A stretch of DNA of 64,000 bases from Luteimonas marina. GTDB taxonomy: Bacteria > Pseudomonadota > Gammaproteobacteria > Xanthomonadales > Xanthomonadaceae. Location of the stretch: positions 1-64,000 of the forward strand of contig NZ_VOHK01000004.1 in assembly GCF_007859325.1 (NCBI RefSeq). The letters run 5' to 3'. The notes beneath the pieces are model-generated. The model was not told the origin of the DNA. It made no database searches and saw nothing but the letters and a program-made list of their open reading frames with translations. A program made the translations under genes and the position numbers. The stretch's first letter is position 1. The number at the start of each line of letters is the position of its first letter. Below are positions 1-9,095 of the stretch, in pieces.

Positions 1-666
<666 letters not shown>

Positions 667-713
667 GCAAAGACAGTTGCTCCTACGCCCGGATTGATGA
701 TCGCAGGCTGGCG

Positions 714-1673
714 TCAGCTCGGTCGCGCGATCACCGCAAGGTTCTCGCCCAGGCCCATGGCGAGGTAGGCGTCGCGGACCCGGTGGCGCAGGCGCCGCTG
801 CTTCACCGCAGCTCCGGCGGCTACGCCCGGTGCGCGTGCTGCGGGCGTCGCTGAAGCACTGCTCGGCGCCGCCTGCACTTCGCCCGCGACGAGGTACTCG
901 TCCAGCCCCATTCCCACGGTGAAACTGGTTTCGACGGTCCAGCCGCTGTTGGCCAGCACCCGCTCGAGCGTGCTCGCGTTGTAGTAGGCCAGATGGATCG
1001 GATAGGCACGATAGCGTTCATCGACCCGCGTCCTGCTCGACAGCGACGGCAGTGCCAGGCGCGCGCGCAGCGAAGCCTGGTTGGGCACCTCGATGAACAG
1101 GCGACCCTCGGGCGCGAGTACCCGTCGCACGATGGACAGGGCTTCGTCCGGCGACTCGAGGTGCTCGAAGACATGGTGCAGCGTCACCAGCCCGAATTCG
1201 CCCGCGGGCAGTTCGTCCGGATTTCCGGTGACATCGAGGCCCACGACCAGGCAGGCTTCGCGCCCACGCCGCCCCGGCTCGAAGCCCCTGGCCTCCCAGC
1301 CCCGTTCGCGCATGTGCAGCAGGAAGCCGCCGCCACCGGCGCCGTAGTCGAGGACCGAGCGCGGCGCCGACGCGGGCAGCCACGGCTCGATGCGCGAGAG
1401 CAGGAAGTCCGCGGTCTGCCCGGCCGACGACGATCCGGCGGTCTCGTGGCAGTCGTAGGTGCTGCCGTCGTAGAACGCGCCGAGCCGTTCGGAGGACGGA
1501 CGCGGATTGACGAAGTCCAGCCCACAGTCCCGGCAGCTCATCATGCCGATCCGGCCACGCAGCGGCTCGAACACCTCGGGGCCGATCCAGCGACCCGGCG
1601 TCTGCACGCTGTCCAGTCGTTCGCCCGCGCAGACGGGGCATGCGCTCAGTGTCACGGCATCCGCTGTCGCCAT
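714..1673 (-). CDS. SAM-dependent methyltransferase with N-terminal zinc-binding motif
   Basis: The 319-residue protein has two CxxC pairs (Cys12/15 and Cys47/50) that resemble the zinc knuckle of sugar C-methyltransferases and related class I enzymes. The Rossmann-type SAM loop is at about residues 106-117 (VLDYGAGGGG), followed by HHVFEHL and LFIEVPN, typical of Methyltransf_23 proteins. The last ~60 residues are Ala/Arg-rich and unmatched. It is the last gene of a leftward group that begins with the lipoprotein gene at 5310. The setting suggests modification of a surface saccharide or lipid, which is inference. It ends about 50 bp from the IS110 transposase, so the locus may have been disturbed there. 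Confidence 0.85.
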   Translation of the reverse strand: MATADAVTLSACPVCAGERLDSVQTPGRWIGPEVFEPLRGRIGMMSCRDCGLDFVNPRPSSERLGAFYDGSTYDCHETAGSSSAGQTADFLLSRIEPWLPASAPRSVLDYGAGGGGFLLHMRERGWEARGFEPGRRGREACLVVGLDVTGNPDELPAGEFGLVTLHHVFEHLESPDEALSIVRRVLAPEGRLFIEVPNQASLRARLALPSLSSRTRVDERYRAYPIHLAYYNASTLERVLANSGWTVETSFTVGMGLDEYLVAGEVQAAPSSASATPAARAPGVAAGAAVKQRRLRHRVRDAYLAMGLGENLAVIARPS

Positions 1674-1804
1674 CGCTGGTGCTCGCCCCTGTCAGAACGC
1701 CCACGCGATCGGCGGGGCACCCTTCGGAGAACGGCTGAAGCGGGGATTGGCGGCCAGCCGGCTACCTGCCCTGGCAGCCATCGAACCATGCCGGATACGA
1801 TCGA

Positions 1805-3652
1805 CTAGTCGCGATCGCCCAAGGTGGGCAGGGACACCGTGTCGAACCAGCGCTGCAGCCTGCGCCACAGCAGCAGTGCAGCCGGCGTCACCCGGATCAC
1901 GCTCGCCGTCGTCGCCACGCCCGTGCCTGCGGCGGTCGCGGGCGCTACCGCAGGCGTGATCGCCTGACGCGCCGGCGCCGCAGTCGTGCCGCGTTCTGTC
2001 GCCGCGGTTGCATCCGCAGCCGGCGGCGACAGTGGGGTTGCCCCATTGCGACGCGCGCGCGTGCTGCCGCCGGAAAACGAACAGTCCGAGGGCGGCGAAA
2101 CCGGCCAGCCGTTCCCGGGCCTCCAGTTCTGCAGCAGGCAACCATTGGCATAGGCGATGACTTCCTGGTTCGCTGGAATGCCGTTGAAGCGATGGGTTGG
2201 ACCGCCACTGGGGAACCGCACCTCAACATCGACGCGATCCCGGGCCCCAAGTCCCGCATGGAGCCACTTGAGCGGATGCTGGTCGCTGACCTGCACTTCA
2301 AGGTTGGCCACGATCTGGGACGTGCCCGTCCGGTAGATGCGGACATTGGCGCCGACGCCGTCGGTGTTCTTGTTGACTCCCCGCACGCGAACCTTCAGCC
2401 AGTTCGCACCCTCGGTATTGGTCACGTTGCGCCAGATGCCGACGTTGCTCGGGTGCTGCGTCTTGACGATATCCAGGCGGCCGTCGTTGTCGAAATCGCC
2501 CACGCCGGCACGCGGACTCGCAGACACCCATCCACCACCTGCGCTCGTCCCCCCCGATGCACCGAAATTGACCGAGGAGCGACTGAAGGTCAGATTGCCG
2601 TTGTTGCGGAAGACCAGGGTGCTCGACGAATTCGAGCCGCCGGAGTAGACCACGTCAAGATACCCGTCGTTGTCCATGTCGGCGGCGATGATGTTGCCGT
2701 AGTTGGCCCAACAGTCGGGAGCACCGGCATCGGTGAGCTCGCCGATGCTGCTGCTGATGTCGGTGAATCCACCCTGCCCGTTGTTCCTGAACAACAGCAC
2801 CTTGCGTGTGACCGGTGCAGGGCCACCGCAACGGCCGACGTCGACCAGCATCAGATCCTGGTACCCATCGTTGTCGAAATCCGCCAGCAACTGCACTCCC
2901 GAACCGCCGCCCCGGAACGCAGGCACTGCCTGCCACGTCAATGTGCCGCTGTCATTGCGCCAATAGCCGCCATTCGCCGGCTGCACGATGTCCGGCCAGC
3001 CGTTGCCGGTGACATCCCCCACCACTTGGTAGGCTTCGTCGCCACTGGCGGGACGGATCACGTTCCGGGTCATCATGTCCTCGATCTGCCGGCGGGAATC
3101 AACGATCTGGAGCGCGCCAACGCCGGTGAAGTCTCCGAATGCACAGATCCAGTAATCGCAGGCGAGGTCCTTGCCGGAGAACCAGGGCATGTGGCTGCCC
3201 GGCGTGCTGCCGTTGCGATAGCGCGCCGCAGGCAGATCGGAGTCCCGCGTCCAGAAGTCCTCGCGACCGTCGCCATCGAAATCGAGTGTCGTCACCCAGC
3301 CGCTGCCGCGCGGATTCATCGGATTGCCGATGTAGTAGTTCACATCGGAATTGCTGACCAGGTCGAGGCGCGCCGACCCGTCGCACCGGTTCAGCCAAAG
3401 CCGGCTGGTCGGGGTCGGGAAGCCATGGTCGTACACGAACGCATCGAGGCAGCCATCGCTGTTGAAATCCGTCCACATCGCGTCAAAGCGATAAGTCGAA
3501 TCTGCAAGCTGATCGACCTGCTGTGCGGTCACGTTCTCGAACGCCAGGGTAGCCGCTGCCACATCCGAGCCCGGCACCGGCGTGATGGCACACATCGCGA
3601 CGGCGAGGGCGGCCCATTTGCCGCGGTGGAATGTCATTGTTCGATTAGCCAT
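1805..3652 (-). CDS. Secreted FG-GAP/VCBS-repeat protein with ASPIC/UnbV-like domain and special C-terminal tail
   Basis: The 615-residue protein starts at ATG 3652 with GGAGG four bases upstream. This start lies 19 bases inside the end of the preceding gene, so the two are likely translationally coupled. An N-terminal signal peptide is followed by at least five Asp-rich calcium-binding loops (FNSDGCLDAF, FDGDGREDFW, FDNDGYQDLM, MDNDGYLDVV, FDNDGRLDIV) of an FG-GAP beta-propeller. A domain like ASPIC/UnbV comes next (NWLKVRVRG, DGVGANVRIY, HAGLGARDRVDVEVRFPSGG). After a Cys-containing joint, the last 86 residues are a low-complexity Thr/Ala/Pro tail beginning with RRNGATPLSPP and ending with LLLWRRLQRWFD plus 11 residues. 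The beta-helix protein at 10264-12012 has a related tail. The location is probably periplasmic or extracellular; the function is unknown. Confidence 0.88.
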   Translation of the reverse strand: MANRTMTFHRGKWAALAVAMCAITPVPGSDVAAATLAFENVTAQQVDQLADSTYRFDAMWTDFNSDGCLDAFVYDHGFPTPTSRLWLNRCDGSARLDLVSNSDVNYYIGNPMNPRGSGWVTTLDFDGDGREDFWTRDSDLPAARYRNGSTPGSHMPWFSGKDLACDYWICAFGDFTGVGALQIVDSRRQIEDMMTRNVIRPASGDEAYQVVGDVTGNGWPDIVQPANGGYWRNDSGTLTWQAVPAFRGGGSGVQLLADFDNDGYQDLMLVDVGRCGGPAPVTRKVLLFRNNGQGGFTDISSSIGELTDAGAPDCWANYGNIIAADMDNDGYLDVVYSGGSNSSSTLVFRNNGNLTFSRSSVNFGASGGTSAGGGWVSASPRAGVGDFDNDGRLDIVKTQHPSNVGIWRNVTNTEGANWLKVRVRGVNKNTDGVGANVRIYRTGTSQIVANLEVQVSDQHPLKWLHAGLGARDRVDVEVRFPSGGPTHRFNGIPANQEVIAYANGCLLQNWRPGNGWPVSPPSDCSFSGGSTRARRNGATPLSPPAADATAATERGTTAAPARQAITPAVAPATAAGTGVATTASVIRVTPAALLLWRRLQRWFDTVSLPTLGDRD

Positions 3653-5310
3653 AGGGCCTCCGGATTGCGATGTTGCCAATTGAATGCACGCGGCGTATGC
3701 GATATCGCCGCGCATGCTGGATTGAAGTACTGGCGCAACAGGTCTGCGCGACGGGACAACCTGTCGATCCAGTCGGGATCGGTTTCAAAGTGACGCGCCG
3801 CGGCTACGACCATCAACAGCTCGGGGTTGTGGCTGTCGGACCCATGGCCCTCGCTGTCCTGGATCGCTTCGATCCGGTCGATCGAGGCAGTTCCGGACGA
3901 GAAGTACCAGCCGATCGTGCCGCCGGCGTTGCAGGACGACAGCCACTTCCCGGCGCTGTCGTCGGGCGCGAAACCGTGCGCCTCGACGTAGCGCCCGAAG
4001 TCGCGCAGCATGGTCGGGATGCGCGGATCCGCGGTCACCCGCCAAGCGTGCCACAGGCCGCCGACGAGGTTGGCGCCCATCCACGGCGACGCGCCGCGCA
4101 CGTCGGTGGCCGGATCGTAGGTGCTGCCTTCGTGCGCCTGCCAGGAGTGGGTCCACGCGCCAGTGACCGGATCGCCGCCGGGCGGCGTCTGCTGGTGTGC
4201 GTGCAGCCAGCCGAGCATGTCGTCGATCTGCTTGCGCACCCTGTCCGAGCCGGTGATCTCGTAGGCCGACACCAGGTGGTCCAGCGCCAGTCCCGCGTGG
4301 CGCTCGGTCCAGGACTGGTCACCGCCGCGGTACGGCCCCGGCGGGCCGCTCCAGCCGCCGAGGATCTGGTTGTCGGCCATGTGCGCGATCGTCTGCGCGT
4401 CCAGGCGGCCGGTGTCCCCGGCCAGTGCGACCAGCAGCAGGTGCGGAGTGACGTAGCTGTACTTGGGATCGCAGACGTTGGCGCGGTCGAACTCCCAGCC
4501 GCCGGTGCAGTCCGGCCAGCCGCCGCCGCGGCCGCTGCGCTTGATCTTCGACAGGTAGAAGGTGGCGGAATTGTAGAATTCGGCGAACAGCTCCGGACTG
4601 CCGCTGCGCACATACTGGTAGCCGATCACCGAAGCGCGGTCGAACAGGAAGCCGGTCGAGCTGCTGTAGGGCGTGTCCTTCGCCCATGCCCACTGGCGAT
4701 CGACGTAGCGATCATAGTCCCGCTTCGGATCGTGCGCGAGCTGCGGTCCGGCGATGCCCGAATCGACCAGCCAGGCCGGATCCAGCGTCGCGATCACCCT
4801 GGGCACCGGTGCGTCCATCCTCCCCGGCCGCGTGCCGCGCTCGTAGGGCACTTCGTCCATGGCACGGGTGCGCGGCTGGCCGATGTCGAAGCGGTAGCCG
4901 GCCTTCGGGTCGGCGACGAACTGGACGCGCACCGCGCGGATGCTGTCGTCGGCCCAGTGCCAGCGCAGCGTCGACGCGACGAAGGCCGGCACCTCGGCGC
5001 CCGCGGCATCGAGGATGCGCACGCGGCCGGCGTCGGTCAGCACGCCCTGCGCGAACGGGATGCCGAGGTTCACCAGTTCGCTCGTGCCGACCTCGCCGTT
5101 GGCGGTGAGCCGAATGTCCATCGAAGGCAATGCCTGCGACGCCGGCGGCGACGCCTCCGACACGGCCTGCTCCCGGGTCGCCTGGATGTCCGCAGGCGCG
5201 GCATCGGCGCGCTCGGAGCACGCGGCAAGCACGGGCAGCGCCAGCACGGCGCACAGGACAAACGCCTGCAGCCGCGGGACGGGACGACCGGCAATGGGTG
5301 GGTGGATCAT
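3634..5310 (-). CDS. Lipoprotein, six-hairpin-glycosidase / exo-lyase-like
   Basis: The 558-residue product has a lipoprotein signal with lipobox LPVLAAC at about residue 30, so it is probably lipid-anchored. The ATG at 5310 is preceded by GGAGAG at good spacing. An N-terminal beta-rich module (about residues 60-190: LVNLGIPFAQGVL, VRILDAAGAEVPAFV) resembles the first domain of YetA/PcRGLX-type exo-rhamnogalacturonan lyases. The rest looks alpha/alpha-toroid, with Trp- and His-rich segments (GGWSGPPGPYRGGDQSW, RHAGLALDHLV, SWQAHEGSTYDP). A role in trimming a polysaccharide at the cell surface is inferred from fold resemblance. It is the first gene of a leftward group and its end overlaps the FG-GAP gene by 19 bases. 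Confidence 0.7.
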   Translation of the reverse strand: MIHPPIAGRPVPRLQAFVLCAVLALPVLAACSERADAAPADIQATREQAVSEASPPASQALPSMDIRLTANGEVGTSELVNLGIPFAQGVLTDAGRVRILDAAGAEVPAFVASTLRWHWADDSIRAVRVQFVADPKAGYRFDIGQPRTRAMDEVPYERGTRPGRMDAPVPRVIATLDPAWLVDSGIAGPQLAHDPKRDYDRYVDRQWAWAKDTPYSSSTGFLFDRASVIGYQYVRSGSPELFAEFYNSATFYLSKIKRSGRGGGWPDCTGGWEFDRANVCDPKYSYVTPHLLLVALAGDTGRLDAQTIAHMADNQILGGWSGPPGPYRGGDQSWTERHAGLALDHLVSAYEITGSDRVRKQIDDMLGWLHAHQQTPPGGDPVTGAWTHSWQAHEGSTYDPATDVRGASPWMGANLVGGLWHAWRVTADPRIPTMLRDFGRYVEAHGFAPDDSAGKWLSSCNAGGTIGWYFSSGTASIDRIEAIQDSEGHGSDSHNPELLMVVAAARHFETDPDWIDRLSRRADLLRQYFNPACAAISHTPRAFNWQHRNPEALWLIEQ

Positions 5311-5549
5311 GAAAAGACTCTCCGGGGGGACCGTGTCGCGTACGCTCGGACAGTCCTGCCGCGGGTCTGGAACCCGTTGGAAGAACCCGAGTATAGAAAT
5401 GCGTCGCCGGCCCCCTGCCCCCACCCCGCCAACGCGGCAGCACGTCACACTCCCCGGTCAGGGACCGGACAGGTGACGCGCGCCAGCGGGCAGGATGGTT
5501 GCCCCGGATCCGGCGTATCCTATTGCAAAATCAACGAGTTGTGGAATAC

Positions 5550-6833
5550 ATGACTGAAATCGATGTAGGTGTGCCCAAAGCCGCGGGAATCGCGCAAAGT
5601 GCTGCGAAAGGTGACGCAGGTCCGGTCGGGCGCTGGCCCCGCGGAAACGACGGCGGATTCCTCGTGGGCGGGCGGGCGCTGGCGACGGTCGTCGACGAAG
5701 TCGGCGGCACGCCCTGCTACCTCTACGACCGCGGCCGCCTGGCCGAGCGCGCATCCGCGCTGCGCGCCGCCTTTCCCGACCGCGTGCTGCTGCACTACGC
5801 GATCAAGGCCAACCCGATGCCGGCCCTGGTCGGCTTCATGGCCTCGCAGGTGGACGGCTTCGACGTCGCCTCGGCGGGCGAGCTGCGCGTCGCGCTCGAC
5901 GCTGGCATGGACCGTACCCACATCAGCTTCGCCGGACCCGGCAAGCAGGAGGCCGAACTGCGCCAGGCGCAGGCCGCGGGCATCCTGGTCAACCTGGAGT
6001 CCTTCCGCGAGGTCGACCTGCTCGCGCGCGCGTCCGAGCGCAGCGGCACGCCCGCGCGGGTCGCGGTGCGGGTGAACCTGCCGTTCGAGCTCAAGGCCTC
6101 GGGCATGAAGATGAGCGGCGGCGCCAAGCAGTTCGGCGTCGATGCCGAACAGGTGCCGGCGCTGCTGCGGCGGATCGCCGACGCGGGCCTCGCCTTCGAG
6201 GGTTTCCACTGCTTTGCCGGCTCGCAGAACCTGCGCGCCGAGGCCATCGTCGAGGCGCAGCAGCGCAGCTACGATCTCGTCCGCGAGTGGCTCGACGTTT
6301 TCCCCGCGCCGCTGCGCATGCTCAACCTCGGCGGCGGCTTCGGCATCCCCTACAGCGACCGCGACCATGCGCTGGACACCGGCCCGGTGTTCGCGTCGCT
6401 GCACGGGCTCGCCGCGCGGACCGCGGGCGACTTCGGGCCGCAGGCGCGGCTGGTGATCGAACTGGGGCGCTACCTCGTCGGCGAAGCCGGCATCTATGTC
6501 TGCCGCGTGCTCGACCGCAAGATCTCGCGCGGCAAGGTGTTCCTCGTCACCGACGGCGGCATGCACCAGCACCTCGCCGCATCCGGCAACTTCGGGCAGG
6601 TGATGCGCAGGAACTACCCGATCGCGGTCGACGGCGGCGGCGGGGAACGCGAGAAGGCGTCGGTCGTCGGCCCGCTGTGCACGCCGCTGGACCTGCTCGG
6701 TGACGACATCGAGCTCGACCATTCGGCCGAACCGGGCGACCTCGTCGTGGTGTTCCAGTCCGGCGCCTACGGGCGGACCGCCAGTCCGCGGCAGTTCCTC
6801 GGCCACCCGGACGTGACCGAAGCGCTGGTCTGA
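5550..6833 (+). CDS. PLP-dependent decarboxylase, exosortase A system-associated type
   Basis: The 427-residue protein is a fold-III PLP enzyme of the ornithine/diaminopimelate decarboxylase group. The PLP lysine lies in LLHYAIKANPMPAL. Other family motifs are NLGGGFGIPY, VIELGRYLVGEAGIYVCRV, VTDGGMHQHLAASG and the substrate-loop-like CTPLDLLGDDIEL. The sequence matches the subgroup that sits in exopolysaccharide loci with exosortase A. ATG 5550 was chosen over ATG 5499 because the family starts close to this point; GTGGA lies just upstream. It is transcribed away from the lipoprotein gene. No exosortase gene is present in this window. Confidence 0.87.
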   Translation: MTEIDVGVPKAAGIAQSAAKGDAGPVGRWPRGNDGGFLVGGRALATVVDEVGGTPCYLYDRGRLAERASALRAAFPDRVLLHYAIKANPMPALVGFMASQVDGFDVASAGELRVALDAGMDRTHISFAGPGKQEAELRQAQAAGILVNLESFREVDLLARASERSGTPARVAVRVNLPFELKASGMKMSGGAKQFGVDAEQVPALLRRIADAGLAFEGFHCFAGSQNLRAEAIVEAQQRSYDLVREWLDVFPAPLRMLNLGGGFGIPYSDRDHALDTGPVFASLHGLAARTAGDFGPQARLVIELGRYLVGEAGIYVCRVLDRKISRGKVFLVTDGGMHQHLAASGNFGQVMRRNYPIAVDGGGGEREKASVVGPLCTPLDLLGDDIELDHSAEPGDLVVVFQSGAYGRTASPRQFLGHPDVTEALV

Positions 6834-6845
6834 CAGCGCGACGGT

Positions 6846-7958
6846 TCAGGCAAGCAGCCGCCGGTAGACCTGCAGGTAGTCCTCCGCATAGCGCCGCCGG
6901 CTGAACTGGCGCTGTGCGTGTTCGACGGCCTGCCTCCCCATCTGCCGATGCCCGGACTCGCTGGCCAGAAGCTGCTGGAGCTTGTCCGCCAGCGGTGCAA
7001 TGGCGGCACTTGCCGCGAGGTAGCCCGTGCGGCCATCGAGCACGACTTCGGGGATGCCTCCCACCTTGGCCGCAACCACGGGAACGCCACATGCCTGGGC
7101 TTCGGCCAGCACCAGGCCGAAGGCTTCGTCGCGAGCGCCATGCAGCAGCACGTCGAAACCCGGGAACCAGTTCTCCGGATCGCTCCGGAAGCCCTCGAAG
7201 AAGATCCTTCCGGAGAACTCCGGCAGGACCATCGCCCTGAGCGTGGCCTCCCGTTCGGCACTGCCCTGCCCCAGTATCACCAGGCGTATATCGTGCTCCG
7301 GATGATCGCGGGCGAACGACTGGAACGCGCCAATCGCCAGATCAATGCCCTTCACCTCTCCGAAATGACCGACGGCTCCGACCACCAGCTCTCCATTGCG
7401 GACACCTGACCGCTCGCGCATCTCCAGGCGCAGCCGCGGATCGTCCCGGAACCGGTCCAGGTCGATCCCGAGCGGAACGCACGACACCTTGTCCGGGTTG
7501 ACGTAGTTGCTTGCGACGTAGTGCCTGAGCCTCTCCTGAGATGCAGTGACCACCGCCCCGACACGCAGCCCCACCAACGCATTGCGCAGGCGGTCGCGCA
7601 GACGCGCGGTCTCGATGCTCCTGGTGCGGTGGAAAGTCATGAGCAAAGCCGGCCCGGCGACCGGCATCGCGAGTGCCGCCATCGCTTCGCTGGCCGCATC
7701 GTGGGCATGGACGACGTCGATGCCATGCTCGCGACAATAGACGCGCAACTGCGAGAGCGCGGCAAGGTCGAAGACGCCGTTGCGTTCGAGGTTTATGGCG
7801 CCTGAAAACGACGTTCGCTCTTCAGGCGCGGAGTCGAACTCGTCCAGGCATCCGAGGTGGCACTCGATACCCAGATCCGCCAGGCCGCGTGCCAGCGCCA
7901 CGATCGCCTCACGCCGTCCGCCCTGCCCGTAGGACAGGGTGAGGTGCAACACCTTCAT
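6846..7958 (-). CDS. Glycosyltransferase family 4 (GT-B fold)
   Basis: The 370-residue protein begins MKVLHLTLSYGQGGRREA, the usual first strand and Gly-rich loop of GT4 enzymes. It carries VVGAVGHFGEVKG at the domain junction and the donor-binding E-x7-E motif in DEAFGLVLAEAQACGVPVVA, then GGIPEVV. These enzymes retain configuration and transfer sugars from nucleotide donors at the cytosolic membrane face. ATG 7958 is preferred because upstream residues do not fit the family. It is convergent with the PLP decarboxylase, with stops 12 bases apart. A role in surface polysaccharide assembly is inferred; the donor and acceptor are unknown. Confidence 0.9.
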   Translation of the reverse strand: MKVLHLTLSYGQGGRREAIVALARGLADLGIECHLGCLDEFDSAPEERTSFSGAINLERNGVFDLAALSQLRVYCREHGIDVVHAHDAASEAMAALAMPVAGPALLMTFHRTRSIETARLRDRLRNALVGLRVGAVVTASQERLRHYVASNYVNPDKVSCVPLGIDLDRFRDDPRLRLEMRERSGVRNGELVVGAVGHFGEVKGIDLAIGAFQSFARDHPEHDIRLVILGQGSAEREATLRAMVLPEFSGRIFFEGFRSDPENWFPGFDVLLHGARDEAFGLVLAEAQACGVPVVAAKVGGIPEVVLDGRTGYLAASAAIAPLADKLQQLLASESGHRQMGRQAVEHAQRQFSRRRYAEDYLQVYRRLLA

Positions 7959-8282
7959 CGTCGACCCGTTTCGCGATACATCCAGCATGAGAACGGGGTC
8001 CCGACCCCGACAAGGACATCACGGGCCCGGCAAGGCCCTGGCAGACAAGGTTCCCTCGCCAGGCCCGACCGTTCCGCAGCCCAATGCCCAGAGCAGGTTT
8101 GCCGCGAGCGCCAGCCGCGGTGTCCGCTCACCCGCGTCAATTGCGTTCTTGGCTTGGACGGAAGTGGCGACCTCGGGGCACCCCGACCCGGGGGCACCCC
8201 GACCCGGGCGACACCGTCCGCAGCGAAGCTGCCACCAGCTGCTGCCAACCGCATTCCACGCATCCAGGGAGGGTTCCGATCA
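7959..8282. other. Intergenic region between divergent genes, with a 16-bp direct repeat
   Basis: No gene is supported in these 324 bases. It must hold the promoters of the leftward glycosyltransferase and the rightward cupin/PP-loop pair, but no clear -35/-10 pair was found. A 16-bp unit, GGGGCACCCCGACCCG, is repeated in tandem at 8175-8190 and 8191-8206. The ribosome-binding site AGGGAGG for the cupin gene lies at the right edge. Confidence 0.6.
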
Positions 8283-9095
8283 ATGAAGCGGCTGCGACGC
8301 GCTCTGGCAGACAGGCTCCTCGACGGGACCCGCGCGAGCCTCCGCCGCGACCGTCGTGCCCTGCCCCGGTTGCTCGAAGACGGCCTCGCCGTGAAGCTCG
8401 ACGGAGCGGACGACGAAGCCTTGAGGCGTCGACTCGAAGCCACGTTCCTGTCCCTCGGCGGCGACGGCGCCGCTGCGGTCGTGGGTCTGCCGCACATCGG
8501 CCCGCTTCTGGAGCGCATTGACTACAAGTATGCGTTGTTCGGCAACAGATGGGCCGATCAAGCCGGAGGGTTCAACTTCAGGCTGGCATCGAGGCTTGCC
8601 GCTGGCCGCGGAATCACTTTCGACATCCTGGTGCTTCGCGCCGGAGAAGCGATCGCACCGCATGCACATGAAAACACGGTGTCAGGCATGCTCGTCGTCG
8701 AGGGAGAGGTGGGGTTCCGGACGTACGACGTGGTCGAGTCGAACGCCGAACGCGCAATCCTGAAGCCCGGACTCGCGGGAAGGTATGGTCCCGGCGGCGT
8801 ATCGACCTCCTCGACAGGACACCACAACCTGCACTGGATACACGGATTCGCGTCGATCAACTACATCCTGCGGTTCACGGTGACCAACATTGGCGGCAGC
8901 CTGAACGAATCGAAGGCGCGCAGTGCCGCCCGCCACTACTGCATCCCGGGGGAGTCGCATCGCGAAGGCCTGGTGCCCGGCCGCTGGGTCTCAGCGGCGG
9001 AAGCGAAATCGACCCCATTTCCCGTGGACGGGCTCGATGGCTGGATCCTGAGGCAACCCGCCTTCGCACCGGAAATCCGATCCAGGGCGGTTTGA
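8283..9095 (+). CDS. Cupin-fold protein of unknown function
   Basis: The 270-residue protein starts at ATG 8283 behind a strong AGGGAGG. The C-terminal two thirds look like a cupin: His127-Ala-His129-Glu130 in APHAHENTVSG, the strand GMLVVEGEVGFRTYDVV, and a late cluster His180/181/184 in GHHNLHWIHG that could complete a metal site. The first ~90 residues are Arg-rich and helical and are not recognised. Its stop (TGA 9093-9095) directly abuts the ATG of the PP-loop ATPase gene, so the two are almost certainly co-translated and likely act together. It could be a metal-dependent sugar or amino-acid modifying enzyme or a binding protein; I cannot assign a reaction. Confidence 0.72.
   Translation: MKRLRRALADRLLDGTRASLRRDRRALPRLLEDGLAVKLDGADDEALRRRLEATFLSLGGDGAAAVVGLPHIGPLLERIDYKYALFGNRWADQAGGFNFRLASRLAAGRGITFDILVLRAGEAIAPHAHENTVSGMLVVEGEVGFRTYDVVESNAERAILKPGLAGRYGPGGVSTSSTGHHNLHWIHGFASINYILRFTVTNIGGSLNESKARSAARHYCIPGESHREGLVPGRWVSAAEAKSTPFPVDGLDGWILRQPAFAPEIRSRAV

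Noticed and set aside
667-713. Bridge-RNA gene or right end of the IS110 element
   Set aside because: The segment is only 47 bases, IS110 ends lack diagnostic inverted repeats, and the left end is outside the window, so neither can be defined.
1805-1885. Standard PEP-CTERM or LPXTG sorting signal in the FG-GAP protein
   Set aside because: There is no transmembrane segment after the proline-rich part and no PEP or LPXTG motif; the tail is reported as an unclassified shared feature instead.
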